From positions 2,560,001 through 2,624,000 of the forward strand of contig CM069766.1 of assembly GCA_036169595.1 (NCBI GenBank): a stretch of DNA of 64,000 nt, read 5' to 3'. A program made the position numbers and the translations under genes. The DNA comes from Dictyostelium firmibasis (Eukaryota > Evosea > Eumycetozoa > Dictyosteliales > Dictyosteliaceae). Positions 45,261-56,721 of this stretch are shown piece by piece; within the stretch, counting starts at the first letter, position 1, and each line of letters begins with the position of its first letter. The notes beneath the pieces were generated by a model, which had not been told where the DNA came from, searched no databases, and saw nothing but the letters and a program-made list of their open reading frames with translations.

Positions 45261-45371
45261 GGGGCTTGGCGTGGTGGTTCCACGCTGAATTACAGGTCTC
45301 CGTGGTCAAGACCTTGGGATCGAGTCTTGGTCATTTTAACCTTGCGTCTAATCATAGGTAAAAAAAAAAAA
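45261..45371 (+). mobile_element. SINE-like tRNA-related repeat, copy A, poly(A) end
   Basis: Starts GGGGCTTGGCGTGGTGGTTC (A-box-like, with a GCG..CGC stem), continues CACGCTGAATTACAG, then CAAGACCTTGGGATCGAGTCTTGG, where CAAGAC/GTCTTG forms a stem around a B-box-like loop. The 3' ACCACG..CGTGGT hairpin of other copies is replaced here by TCATTTTAACCTTGCG. It ends CTAATCATAGGT followed by an A run, the same end as a fragment at 55722. See copies B-G. Confidence 0.6.
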
Positions 45372-45861
45372 TCAAATGCAATCACAAAAAAAAATTTCAA
45401 ATTTAAACAATTATAAAAAATTAAAAAAAATAATTTTTTTTTTTTTTTATTTGATTTTGGTTTTTTTGAAATGATAAATATAGATTTTATTTAATATATT
45501 TAACTATTGATATATGCTTTTACCAATTTGTTTCATATAATCGGATCATATCCCCAGGAGAAATAATTTACCAATTAAAAAAAATAAAAATAAAATAAAT
45601 AATAATATATATAAAAAATATATATATATATTAAAAAAAAAAAAGTTAATTAAAAAGATAAAAGTTCTAGATTAACCTTTTTTTAAAATTTTATTTGAAC
45701 TTGGGTGGGTTTAAAAGAATTTTTCATTTGTTTTGTGTGATTTAAAAAACTCAAATGACGAAGCACCAATTTTTATGAATTTTTTTTTTTTTAATTTTTT
45801 TTTTTTTTTTTTTTTTTTTTATTTTTGAAGTTTCTAAAATCCTCAAACAAATTAATCTAAA
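45372..45861. other. Intergenic upstream of SDF2-like gene
   Basis: A/T-rich, with TATATATATA (45622-45632), GGGTGGGT (45702) and a 37-nt T-rich run just before the ATG. No gene. Confidence 0.5.
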
Positions 45862-47259
<1,398 letters not shown>

Positions 47260-47382
47260 GACAATAAAAAAAAAAACTATGGATATACAAAAAAAAAAAG
47301 ATAACAAAATTTTAATTGATAAAAATTACATGTTTATTATTATATAATTGGAAATATTATTATTTTTATAAAAAATTTTAGT

Positions 47383-50300
47383 TTATTTTTTTGAAGTTAA
47401 AACTTTTGATTCTTTTGGTAAATTTGATAAAGATTTTTGAATAGCTTCAATCCAAGATGATTTTTCTTGAGAAGTTGAACAAGAGAAAGACCACCATTGA
47501 TTTGATTTAATGATGAAACCATTGTTAACACTTGGAAGTTCTTCGATGGTGGTAGTTGCAGAGAATTGACAAGAGTAACGATATTTGTATTCATTTGGTT
47601 TATTTGGATGTTTAATAGTCATCATAACCATATCATTGAAGAGGAAAACAATTGGATCCTTATCTTTGAAAGAACCACTTGATGAACCGAAATGGACTGC
47701 ACCTTCACGAATGAATTTACGATGTGGAGCCACGAAATTGTTTGGTACTTTACCATGTACTTGTTGATGAATTTGTAACATTGCGAATGCATCTTCAGCA
47801 TCTCTTTTCTTTTCATTGATGATACCAGTGATATGTTTAATTTTATCCAAAGCTTCGGTCAATGGCTTATAGTCAGGATGATCGTCATGAGTATTACGAA
47901 TTAAATCTTGAATTAACATAATATAACGTGGTAATTGTTGAACTGGTGTGATCAAAAGATTCTCTAATTCACGATCATTCAATTCTGGATCTGACTCAAC
48001 TTTTTTAATGAATTGGGCAAATGGGAGATTGGTCTTTTTGGTCTCGTTGTATGTCTTTATCGATTGATTGTAATTGTTGATGTATTTACTGTAATCTTGC
48101 ATGAAACCACCAATCTTTTGGAAAATGTCACCAATAATCAAATGATCCTTTTTATTATCAGCCAACCATCTCTTGATACGAGAGGTGAGACCATCTGAGA
48201 AGATAGAATTGTGATTTTGAATGTTTTCAATGGTTGAAAAGATTTGAGTGATACGATCTGGTGTCAAGAGTGGACGTTTACTAGTAGAGAGTTGAGCCAA
48301 TGGATGAAGGAATTTTCTGACCATGAGAGTGAGATTCTTGACATAGTTGACCTCGACCTGCATTATCTCTTGAACGATGTGAGTTCTCTTTTGAGCACGT
48401 GCAGCCTCTTGAGCGAGTCTAGCTGATTCTTGCGAGGCTTTGTCTTGTTGATCCTTGAGTTTCTTTTCTTGTTCTTCACGTTTTCTACGCTCCTCTTCTT
48501 CAACCTTTTGACGACGAATATCTTCTTCACGTTGTTTGATCTCAGCTTCCATGAGTCTCAAGTTTTCCTCTTCGATGGCTCTCATTCTGTCCTCTTCGGC
48601 TTGTCTCTCTTTGGCGAGACGCTCCTCCTCTTGAACTCTTAATCTTTCATCCTCAATCTCTTTCTCTTTACGAATACGTTCCTCTTGTTCCTTTTGTAAT
48701 CTTAATGTCTCTAATTTTTCGAGACGTTCTGCTTCATCTTTCTTGGCTTTCTCCAATGCAATCTTGGCTTCAGCCTCTTCTTTTTGTTTTTGTTGTTCAG
48801 TGAGTTGTTTGATACGTTCTTGTTCTGCGGCTTCTTTTTCTTTGACGACACGTTGTTCTTCTGCCAATCTAAGTTTTTCAGCTTCGGCGGCTGCTGCAGC
48901 CTCTTGTTCCAATTTCAATTTCTCCATTGCCTCTTGTGCTAATCTTAATTTCTCTGCCTCTTCTTTCTTTTGACGTTGTTCTTGCTCCTCTTGAAGTCTC
49001 TTTTCATGTTCAGCTTTACGACGTTCTTCAATTCTTTTGACCTCTTCTTGCATAATACGTTTACGTTCCTCAACTTCCTTTTCTGCTGCCAATCTAAGCT
49101 CCTCCTCTTCTTGACGACGACGTTCATCTTTTTCTGCTTCATCTTCATCATCATCATCATCTTCGTCATCTCTTTCATATTGTGATTGCATAAAGATTGG
49201 CATGGCATCCTCCATTTGATCCAAACCTTCATAGGAAGCTTCGTAAGGGAAAGCCAAATTATTCAATGAGACTTCACTTTGAAGTTTAATATCACTAACA
49301 GATGAAGAGGTGAGTGCTTTAAGGGCTGGAATGAGATCTGGTGCTTGTTCATTCATAACCTTACGATTTCTACCACTGATAGCAAGATTAGTGGCAATCT
49401 TGGCACCTTGTAATTGAAGTTCTGGATCGGTTGAAGTCAAGAGTTGAACAACTATTGAAAGACCACCCTTTTGACAAAAAGAGATACGTGCTTGTTCATT
49501 CAATGAAAGATTAACCAAAAGTTTGGTGCCCAACATTTTCAAATCCTTCTCCTGTGAGTTAATTAAACGAATACTGTGCTCTAAACCTTTAGATTCATAG
49601 AGTTTCTCTTCGTTATGGGTGTTACGTGCTAAATTAACCAAAGCACGAGCTGCTTGTTTAACCAACTCTTTATCGGCTTGTAATAAAAGTTCGACACAAA
49701 GTTTAACACCACCTTGTGCACCAATTTCTGCTCTAACATCATCATAGTATGGAGTTGCATTGGCGAGTGCACGAGCAGCCTCTCTTCTAACTTCAGCTGA
49801 TGGAAGTTGAATCATTTCAACCAACAATGTAATGACACCTTGTTCAACAGCAGCTTGTTGAACCTCTTCAATAGTAATGAGTGCACTAATGATACAAGAG
49901 GCTTTGACAAGTATCGATTGATGGGTGGTATTTGTTAATGGCATACCTTTGGTAGCACCAACTAATTTAGGGATAATACCACTCTTTGCAACGGTATCAA
50001 TGAGATTCTCTTCAGAGACTAAATTTTGAATCACTGTTAAAACTTGATCCAATAATGCATCACTACAGCCTTGACCATAGGTAGATGGGAAAACATTGTA
50101 GATTACTTGAAGAACACTCTCTTGATTGTTGATTGCATATTCAATGGTTTGTCTATCCACTGCCATATTGGAGAGTGCTTTCAATGATAACAATGTCAAT
50201 GCCTCTGCTTGACCACTCAACATTGATGCCAAAGTTTCCAAACCTTTACAACGTCTAATTGCCTCTCTATTGGCATCTGTAATCGTCATATTGTATAACA

Positions 50301-51278
50301 TTCTCAATGAACTATCTTGAATTGATGGTTTAGTTGATTTCAATAATTTTAATACATTTTCAATGCAACCTGCAACTCTACAATTCTCTTTATTTTCCTC
50401 TTTATTTTAAAAGAAAAAAGAATTTTAATATTAATATAAAAGTATTATTGTTATTGTTTTTATTTTATTTTCATTTTAAAATGAATAATGTAATAATAAT
50501 TGGTTGACTTACTATGCATACAAATATTATTTGTTGCTGATAAAGATTTCTCTTGAATTTGTAATTGAAGATCTAAATTTTGTGGATTCTCATAGCCGAG
50601 GAGTGAATTTAAAACCAAAAAGTTTTGGACAGTACCCATAACTTCTCTGTTTGATTGTAATGATGCTAAAAATATAACCAAATTTAATGATTGTGAAAGT
50701 GATGATACAATATCTTCCTTTTTAACATCTTCTGGTGGTGATTTAATCATTACTAATAAATCACGTAATAATTCAAAGATTGTGTCAATTCCTTTTAAAT
50801 CTGCAATTTCTTTTTTATTTTCATCAGCTATTTTAATATTAAAAAAAAAAAAAAAAAAATTTATAAAATTGGTTAAAATAAATACTATTTTTCTGGTTTT
50901 TCCATGGATGGTTTTTTTTTTTTTTTTTTTTTCCAAATTTATGAAAAAAATTAGAAACTTACAATGATTAGCTAAAAACATTAAACCCATTGAAGCATGC
51001 TTAACCATTGGCAATACAGTGATAATTTTAGATGGATGGCAATATTCAAGGAAAAGTTTGATTAAACCAGCTTCACGTGATGCGTCTTTATTTACAGCTG
51101 GTTGATTGGCAAATGCCAAGAAAGCAATTGCATTGTAACTAATTGATTTCTCTTCACAAGTTAACAATGATTTTAATTTATCAACTGTTGTTCCTGTCTT
51201 TACTGTTAAAAAATCATCAACATCTCCTAAAAATTGATTAACTTGTTGTTCTAAATTTGCATCGAATTGAATTGACAT
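47383..51278 (-). CDS. Armadillo-repeat / coiled-coil / RhoGEF / PH protein
   Basis: Exons on the minus strand 50963-51278, 50513-50827 and 47383-50399 join to 1215 residues, ATG at 51278 (MSIQFDANLEQQ). Order: armadillo/HEAT-type repeats over about the first 600 residues (AARALANATPYYDD, LVKQAARALVNLARN, GAKIATNLAISG), a highly charged Glu/Lys/Arg coiled coil (about 610-860), a RhoGEF (DH) domain (AQKRTHIVQEIMQVEVNYVK, LLITPVQQLPRYIMLIQDL) and a PH domain (FVAPHRKFIREGAVHFG to WIEAIQKSL). It should activate a Rho/Rac GTPase; the armadillo region probably gives targeting. This combination is uncommon outside amoebae, to my knowledge. I do not assign a gxc gene name. Confidence 0.9.
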
Positions 51279-51523
51279 TTTGTTTCTTTTTTTTTTCTCT
51301 TTTTTTCTTTTTTTTATTATATACAATTACAAAAACAAATAAATAAATAAATAAATATAGATAAATAAATAGATAAATATGAAAAAAAAAAATAATAATA
51401 ATAATATATAGGGGTTTTTTTTTTTTTTTTTATAAAATATAAATAAATAAACAAACTTCCAAAATTGTTTGATATTAAGTACAAAAAAAAAAAAAAAAAT
51501 TTAAAACTTTTTTTTTTGAGGGG

Positions 51524-51559
<36 letters not shown>

Positions 51560-51851
51560 TAAAAATGGGTTGGATTTCAAATAATCATTTTTACAAATTT
51601 TTTATTTTTTAATTTTTTTATTTTTTTTTTTAAATTTTCATTTTGGTTATAATAAATATTGATGATCATCAAATTTTTTTTTTTTTTTTTTGTTTTTGTT
51701 TTTTTTCCTATTAAACCTATTTGATGAATACCATATTATTTTGAAAAAAAAAAATTTTATTTTGTAACCATGGTATCATGAAAATTGAATTAATTTTTTA
51801 AAAAAGAAAAATGATTTATTTATTTATTTATTTATTATTTATTCTATTAAT
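51279..51851. other. Intergenic, A/T-rich
   Basis: Promoter of the RhoGEF gene and 3' flank of the PI synthase gene. It holds AAATAAATAGAT-type repeats (51335-51378) and a 27-nt A run (51529-51557). No gene. Confidence 0.5.
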
Positions 51852-52584
51852 TTATTTTTTAATTTTTCTTGCTTGATCATCTAAAGAAACGATATCATCA
51901 ACAGCTTGGAAAAATTGGATTGCATTGATGATTTGTTTACCAGCACAAATTGGGAAGAAGAAACCCCAAAGGATGTAGAAAACGGTGGTATTTGCATAAA
52001 AGTGATAGAGATAAGACCAGAGGAAGAAACCTTCATTACCAAAACACATGAAGGCTAAAAAGTATTTATTCTCATAGTATACTTTCATGATTTTTAAGTG
52101 ATTCTCTTTGACTGCTTTATGTGATTTACTACCACTTTGTAAGGTGGCACATAAACGTGCGAAATGACTAACGATATCGAGGGTAATTAATGCGATGAAA
52201 TAATTTTCATAATCTTTATAGAAATGTGATAATACTACCATTAATGCAATTGTTGAACATCTATCTGTAATCATATCTAATAATGCTCCAAATTGTGAAC
52301 CTTTTTTTTTTTTTTTTTTAATGCAAAATAAATTATTATTAATTTTTTTTTTTAATATTATTATTATTATTATTATTATTCCAAATTGAAAAGTTAGATA
52401 TATTACATTGATTTAATAAACGGGCAGCATGGCCATCAGCCATATCTAATAATGCACTAATTGCATAGAAAACAAAGAATTTGACATAATCGTCATGTGA
52501 ATATTTGAATGCCAAGATTGCAAAAATCACTCTAAAATATCCGATGATATTTGGTACATATGTATAAACTTTTGAAAATGCCAT
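51852..52584 (-). CDS. Phosphatidylinositol synthase (CDP-DAG:inositol phosphatidyltransferase)
   Basis: Joins CDP-diacylglycerol and myo-inositol to make phosphatidylinositol at the ER. Exons on the minus strand 52407-52584 and 51852-52300 give 208 residues (human CDIPT 213). The CDP-alcohol phosphotransferase signature is complete across the splice: D47-x2-D50-G51-x2-A54-R55-x8-G64-x3-D68-x3-D72, in ALLDMADGHAARLLNQC and SQFGALLDMITDR. Several hydrophobic helices follow. The cytosolic tail ends in KK near the terminus (ARKIKK), consistent with ER retention. The start MAFSKVYTYVPNIIGY matches the family N-terminus. Confidence 0.95.
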
Positions 52585-53033
52585 TATATTGATTTAGTAA
52601 TACTACTTTATATGTAAACTATTGATGCGTATCTGATGTGTGGTGGGTGAATGTGTTAAGATTGTATCGTTCAATGTATGTGGTTTTTTTTTTTTTTTTT
52701 TTTTTTTTTTCTTATAATATATAATTATTTATTATTTTTTTTATTTTTTTTTTGTTTTGAAATTTAAAAAAATAATATCTTATATGTGTGTGTGATAAAA
52801 AAATAGAATGAAATCAAGATAAAAAAAAAGAAAAAAAAAAAAATAAAAAAATAAAATATAAAAAAATTTGAAAAATAAAAAAAAAATAAAAAAATAAAAA
52901 AAAAAAAAAATTCATTTTAGTGAATTTAATTCGACGAAATTTTGGTTGTTTTTTAAAACGTATGACCTTTTGATGTCATTTTAAAATCCCATTCACTCAA
53001 TAATTATTTATTTTTAAATTTATTTATATAAAA
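52585..53033. other. Intergenic, A/T-rich
   Basis: Promoter region of the PI synthase gene, with GTGTGGTGGGTGAATGTG at 52638 (G-box-like) and a 28-nt T run at 52684-52710. No gene. Confidence 0.45.
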
Positions 53034-53963
53034 TTAAAAATTATTTATTATTATTGGCGTTATTGTTATTATGGAAAAACTGATTAAAAATAAATTTGAA
53101 AATGAAAAGATATTATTAAATTTAGAGGGTGAAAAGTTTGCTTTTGAATCACTATTGGAATCTCCTGTTGTTGTTGTTGTCGAATATTGCCAATTTAATT
53201 CACAAACTTCAATACCACCAATTGAACAGAGCATTGAAATACCAGTACAATCGATATAGCTATTGGCCATACAGGTGATAGTATAATTTGGTAAAACACT
53301 TGTACACAAAGAATTACTACACAACATATCAGGAGAGCCATTACATTGAATATATGGTGAATTACTATTGTATGTTACAATAACTGTTGATTTTGATTTC
53401 TCACTATCACAAGTTGCCCCCTTTACACCACCACCACCACCACCTCCTGATGTAGATGATCCAGCGGATGATAAGGATGATGCAGCATTTGATGCAGCCG
53501 ATATAACTGTGGTTATTGAACTGGCTCCACTACCACCTGTTGAAGTTGATGATGAAATTGATGAAACAGTTGATAAAATTGATGTAACACCTGATAATAT
53601 TGATGCCAATGAGCTTGCAAATGATGAATGAGTTGTTACTCCTGGTGTGTTACAGGTAACTTTATATTTTCCTGGGAAACCATCACTAGGACATGAAAAC
53701 ATTATAAGATTTGCTGGAATGAAATCTGTACATTCTTGGTTATCATAAAAACTTGCTGTATATGAGCCCATAATGGCATCATCTGCTGTCACCTTTACTG
53801 CTTGGTATCCACAAGAGTTTATAAATAAACATTGATCAAGTCCAACAGTAATTGAACTCCCACAATCTATTAGTTCAATTGAAAAGGTAATCTCATTTTG
53901 TCCATTAATTAAATTAATAAAAAAAACTATCAGAAACAAAATTACAAATTTTTTAAGTTGCAT
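53034..53963 (-). CDS. Secreted, probably GPI-anchored Ser/Gly-rich protein
   Basis: Single exon, 309 residues. A signal peptide (FVILFLIVFFINLINGQ) precedes a cysteine-containing N-terminal domain (about 22-110: CGSSITVGLDQCLFINSCGY, CTDFIPANLIMFSCPSDGFP, YKVTC). A Ser/Ala/Gly-rich linker with a seven-Gly run follows (about 115-180). A second Cys-containing module (about 182-255) has CNGSPDMLCSNSLC, CMANSYIDC and CSIGGIEVC. After Ser/Asn-rich sequence the C-terminus is hydrophobic (LFLISFSIITITPIIINNF), as for GPI attachment. No family recognised; such proteins are numerous in Dictyostelium. A cell-surface location is inferred. Confidence 0.8.
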   Translation of the reverse strand: MQLKKFVILFLIVFFINLINGQNEITFSIELIDCGSSITVGLDQCLFINSCGYQAVKVTADDAIMGSYTASFYDNQECTDFIPANLIMFSCPSDGFPGKYKVTCNTPGVTTHSSFASSLASILSGVTSILSTVSSISSSTSTGGSGASSITTVISAASNAASSLSSAGSSTSGGGGGGGVKGATCDSEKSKSTVIVTYNSNSPYIQCNGSPDMLCSNSLCTSVLPNYTITCMANSYIDCTGISMLCSIGGIEVCELNWQYSTTTTTGDSNSDSKANFSPSKFNNIFSFSNLFLISFSIITITPIIINNF

Positions 53964-54134
53964 ACTATTTGTTTTTTTTTCTTTAATTTTTTTATTTTTT
54001 TTTTTCCCAACCTTTTTCCTTTTTTTTTATTTTTTTTTATTTTTTTTGTTTTATTCTTTTTTTTTTTTTTGCACTAAGAAAAATTAAAAAAAAATTTTTA
54101 AAAAAAAAGCTTTGTTGGTCCAACATCTGATAAG

Positions 54135-54171
<37 letters not shown>

Positions 54172-54380
54172 CGGTCAATAACCAAGAAAATCGTATTTTT
54201 TTTAAAAAAAATAAAATTAATTTTCAATAAAATCCCCACATCCATTCACCCAAATTATTTCTTTTAATTTTAATTTTTAAAAAATTGTTGAATCTAGATT
54301 TTTTTTTTTTATTCTAATTCCACCATTTCTTACTAATAACCTGAGAAAAGAACTTTTGTTTAATGAGTTGTTATTGTTAT

Positions 54381-54415
<35 letters not shown>

Positions 54416-54565
54416 GTTGTAGAGGTTGTTTAGTGTATGTTGTATTGTATTAAGTTCTTGGGTAATTTAATAGAGTGTAGTTTTGAGTTCCATTTTTTGT
54501 TGAACCTTTTTCTTTTTTTTTTAAATTGGATATTGTTTTCAAAACATACTTTTTTTTTTTTTAAA
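53964..54565. other. Intergenic, T-rich, left edge of the repeat island
   Basis: Many T runs (54060-54071, 54137-54172, 54382-54412). GTTGTAGAGGTTGTTTAGTGTATGTTG near 54416 is of mixed composition, with no frame. Nothing assignable. Confidence 0.5.
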
Positions 54566-54737
54566 ATAACCCCATCCAATTGGATGTGTTCGAATCATGT
54601 TTTTATTTATTAATTATTTTATTTTAAAAATTTTTTTCTGTGACCACATTAATTCGTGGTAGGACCGAGACTTGAACCAAGGCCATGGAGGCTGTGTTAT
54701 TCAGCGTGAAACCACTATGCTAAGCCCTCCAGAAAAG
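54566..54737 (-). mobile_element. SINE-like tRNA-related repeat, copy B with tail block
   Basis: Read on the minus strand: GGGCTTAGCATAGTGGTTTC (A-box-like), CACGCTGAATAACACAGCCT, CCATGGCCTTGGTTCAAGTC (B-box-like GGTTCAAGTC), then the 3' hairpin ACCACGAATTAATGTGGT. An A/T-rich spacer and a conserved block (AACATGATTCGAACACATCC, AATTGGATGGGGTTATTTT) follow. With the tail, about 170 bp. The tail block recurs at 56722-56772 next to copies F and G. Probably the fullest copy in the window. Confidence 0.6.
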
Positions 54738-54879
54738 ATTTTTTTTTTTTTTTTTTTTTTTTTAAATTGAATATCACAGTTTTTTAGGCTGTCTCTCCTC
54801 GAGAATAGAACTCGTGTTTATTGTTTTTTTTTTTTTTTTTTTACAGGCTCAATTAATGTATAAAATTAATGTTTTGAGT

Positions 54880-54985
54880 GTGTGGCACAAAGGGGAAATA
54901 ATGTGTCTTTATCTGGCTGGTAACATTTGGTGTTAATTACAAACAGTGATATTTGATACTTGTGTTAACATTCAAACCAGCACCT
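54880..54985 (+). repeat. Diverged copy of the 121-bp repeat
   Basis: GGCACAAAGGGGAAATAATG, then GGTGTTAATTACAAACAGTG and ATATTTGATACTTGTGTTAAC match the right-hand pair of repeats (55204, 55421) with many substitutions. An older member of the same duplicated sequence. Confidence 0.6.
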
Positions 54986-55095
54986 TTTTGAATTGATACT
55001 TTGGGGTTGATATTTTTTTTTGATATTTTTAGTTTGATATTTTAATTTGATTATTTTTTTTTAATTATTTTTCATTTTTTTTTTTTAATTTTTTT

Positions 55096-55128
<33 letters not shown>

Positions 55129-55203
55129 CCGGATTTTTTTTGCAAAATTTCCTTTATTCTAAAAAAAAAAGAGTATCAAAATGAATTTGAAAAAATGAAT
55201 TGT

Positions 55204-55324
55204 TGATAGTTGTTTGTAATCTGTACACAAATGAGAAATAATGTGTCGTGTGGTTGGTGATTTTTGATGTTAATTACAAATAATGATATTTGATACGGGT
55301 GTTAACATTTGAAAGTGGCACAAC
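55204..55324 (+). repeat. Perfect direct repeat, left member (121 bp)
   Basis: From TGATAGTTGTTTGTAATCTG to GAAAGTGGCACAAC, identical base for base to 55421-55541. There is no open reading frame and no tRNA fold. The source is unknown. Confidence 0.9.
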
Positions 55325-55420
55325 GAAAATGAAAAAAAACTGCGTTTTTTTTCATTTGGTCGATATTTTTTAATTATTTATTATTATTTTTTTTTTTTTA
55401 TTTTTTTTAGAAATAAAAAG

Positions 55421-55541
55421 TGATAGTTGTTTGTAATCTGTACACAAATGAGAAATAATGTGTCGTGTGGTTGGTGATTTTTGATGTTAATTACAAATAA
55501 TGATATTTGATACGGGTGTTAACATTTGAAAGTGGCACAAC
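55421..55541 (+). repeat. Perfect direct repeat, right member (121 bp)
   Basis: Identical to 55204-55324, 217 bp downstream. The right edge runs directly into CCCTCCAGAAAAGAT, the sequence that also borders SINE-like copy B (54724-54739), so the breakpoint coincides with a repeat edge. Confidence 0.9.
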
Positions 55542-55591
55542 CCCTCCAGAAAAGATGGGTTTAGCCTATTTTTCGGGAAAAATTTCAAAAT

Positions 55592-55664
55592 GCCCGGCTA
55601 GCTCAGTCGGTAGAGCGCCAGACTCTTAATCTGGTGGTCGGGGGTTCGAGCCCCCCGTTGGGCG
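55592..55664 (+). tRNA. tRNA-Lys (CTT)
   Basis: 73 nt. Acceptor GCCCGGC pairs with GTTGGGC (two G:T), discriminator G. D arm GCTC/GAGC, anticodon stem CCAGA/TCTGG with loop CTCTTAA, anticodon CTT at 55625-55627. T arm GGGGG TTCGAGC CCCCC. No intron. A short TTTT at 55668 may terminate transcription. Downstream exB-like box at 55696. Confidence 0.96.
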
Positions 55665-55680
55665 AAATTTTAAATAATAT

Positions 55681-55739
55681 GAACTTGAGTTCGCGGGTTC
55701 GAATCTGGGTATGGAAGCCAAATCATAGGTAAAAAAAAA
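55681..55739 (+). mobile_element. Downstream B box (55696-55705) fused to SINE-like 3' end
   Basis: GGTTCGAATC, 32 bases after tRNA-Lys, is an exB-like element. The following GGGTATGGAAGCCAAATCATAGGT with an A run is the same 3' end as copy A (AATCATAGGT-An). So either a 5'-truncated repeat copy sits here, or the exB sequence is itself part of a repeat. SINE-like copy C starts at the end of the A run. Confidence 0.5.
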
Positions 55740-55830
55740 GGGGCTTAGCGTAGGGGTTCCACGCTGAGTTACAAGCCTCCGTGGCCAAGACCTTGGGTTT
55801 GAGTCTTGGTCATACCACGAAGTAACGTGG
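55740..55830 (+). mobile_element. SINE-like tRNA-related repeat, copy C
   Basis: GGGGCTTAGCGTAGGGGTTC (A-box-like), CACGCTGAGTTACAAGCCTC, then CCAAGACCTTGGGTTTGAGTCTTGG, a 7-bp stem (CCAAGAC/GTCTTGG) around a B-box-like loop. It ends in a perfect hairpin ACCACG-AAGTAA-CGTGGT. Starts right after the A run of the previous fragment, as retroposed copies often do. Confidence 0.6.
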
Positions 55831-55852
55831 TAATAATTAAACCCTCATTATT

Positions 55853-55940
55853 GGAGGCTATATGTAGAGGTTCTGCTCTGAATCACACAGTCCATGGCCT
55901 TGGTTAGAACCTTAGGTCATACCACGAAGTAAAATGGTCA
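55853..55940 (+). mobile_element. SINE-like tRNA-related repeat, copy D (diverged)
   Basis: GGAGGCTATATGTAGAGGTTC, CTGCTCTGAATCACACAGTC, CATGGCCTTGGTTAGAACCT, then GTCATACCACGAAGTAAAATGGTC. Clearly the same family in the same order, with a decayed A-box and a partly lost 3' hairpin. Directly follows copy C in tandem. Confidence 0.55.
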
Positions 55941-56012
55941 TAAATAATACACCTCATAATCAACCGAAAAAAAGCTAGACTTCCAATAATATTAAAAAAA
56001 AAAAACATGGCG

Positions 56013-56109
56013 ATTAGAAATTCTAATCCCAATAATAGTAAAAAAAAAAAAAAATAAAAAAAAAAAAAAAAAAAGAAATTCTAATCCCAATAATATTAAA
56101 AAAAAAAAC
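56013..56109 (+). repeat. Duplicated short fragments with A-rich ends
   Basis: AGAAATTCTAATCCCAATAAT followed by A runs occurs twice (about 56014 and 56076), and a weaker third version (CTTCCAATAATATTA-An) precedes it at about 55980. They look like serial short copies with poly(A) ends between copies D and E. Confidence 0.55.
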
Positions 56110-56164
56110 GGGGCTTAGCGTAGTGGTTCCACGCTGAATCACAAGCCTCCGTGGCCAAGACCTT
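56110..56164 (+). mobile_element. SINE-like tRNA-related repeat, copy E, truncated
   Basis: GGGGCTTAGCGTAGTGGTTC, CACGCTGAATCACAAGCCTC, CGTGGCCAAGACCTT, then the match stops inside the B-box stem and unrelated sequence begins (ACAACAGGTAGACCC). Its 5' half is very close to copy C. Confidence 0.6.
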
Positions 56165-56640
56165 ACAACAGGTAGACCCTTTGAATACAACAATGTAATA
56201 GCATTAGTTATGCATCACATATGTATATGGTGACAAAATACCAATTTGGATTTTGAACTGTTAACAAACAAATGGCACAAACTAGCATCACTAGAATATA
56301 TTAAACTATTAAAAGACTACAAGCTATCAGCAGCCAAATACCCACAAATCTTTTGCGATAATAATTCATACTACAGTAAAATGAAAAAAATCAAAAACCG
56401 AATAACAATCAAATACTATATCCTTAGAAAATCACTTCCTAATAATGTGATGGTAGACTTTTTCATATAAAAATTAAAATTTCATAGGAGAAAAATAACA
56501 ATAACTTAAAAAAAAACTTATAAAAAAAAAAAAAAAAACCTAATAAATAAACTTTATTATTGTTAAGACTAAGGTCATAAAAATAATCATTAATATTAAA
56601 AAATAAAAAAATAAAAAAAAATATAAATTATTTTAATTTT
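56165..56640 (+). other. Unassigned segment with a 74-codon open frame
   Basis: Sequence of mixed composition joined to truncated copy E. An open frame at 56246-56470 reads MDFELLTNKWHKLASLEYIK, then LLKDYKLSAAKYPQIF and a Lys-rich end. It continues upstream for a few codons without a start. After the stop come an A run and AATAAATAAACTTTATT. It may be the 3' part of an element inserted at copy E, or a small host gene. I do not recognise it. Confidence 0.35.
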
Positions 56641-56651
56641 AAATTTTTTTT

Positions 56652-56712
56652 CTGAGACCCACGTTATTTCGTTGTATGACCAAGACTTCAACCAAGAATG
56701 GAGCCTAATTTT
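56652..56712 (-). mobile_element. SINE-like tRNA-related repeat, copy F, 3' half only
   Basis: Read on the minus strand: TTAGGCTCCATTCTTGGTTG, AAGTCTTGGTCATACAACGA, AATAACGTGGGTCTCAG. That is the B-box part and 3' hairpin without the A-box half. Confidence 0.5.
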
Positions 56713-56721
56713 TTCTTTTTT

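Noticed and set aside
55740-55830. Functional tRNA at SINE-like copy C
   Set aside because: A-box and B-box-like parts are present, but there is no acceptor stem and no proper anticodon arm.
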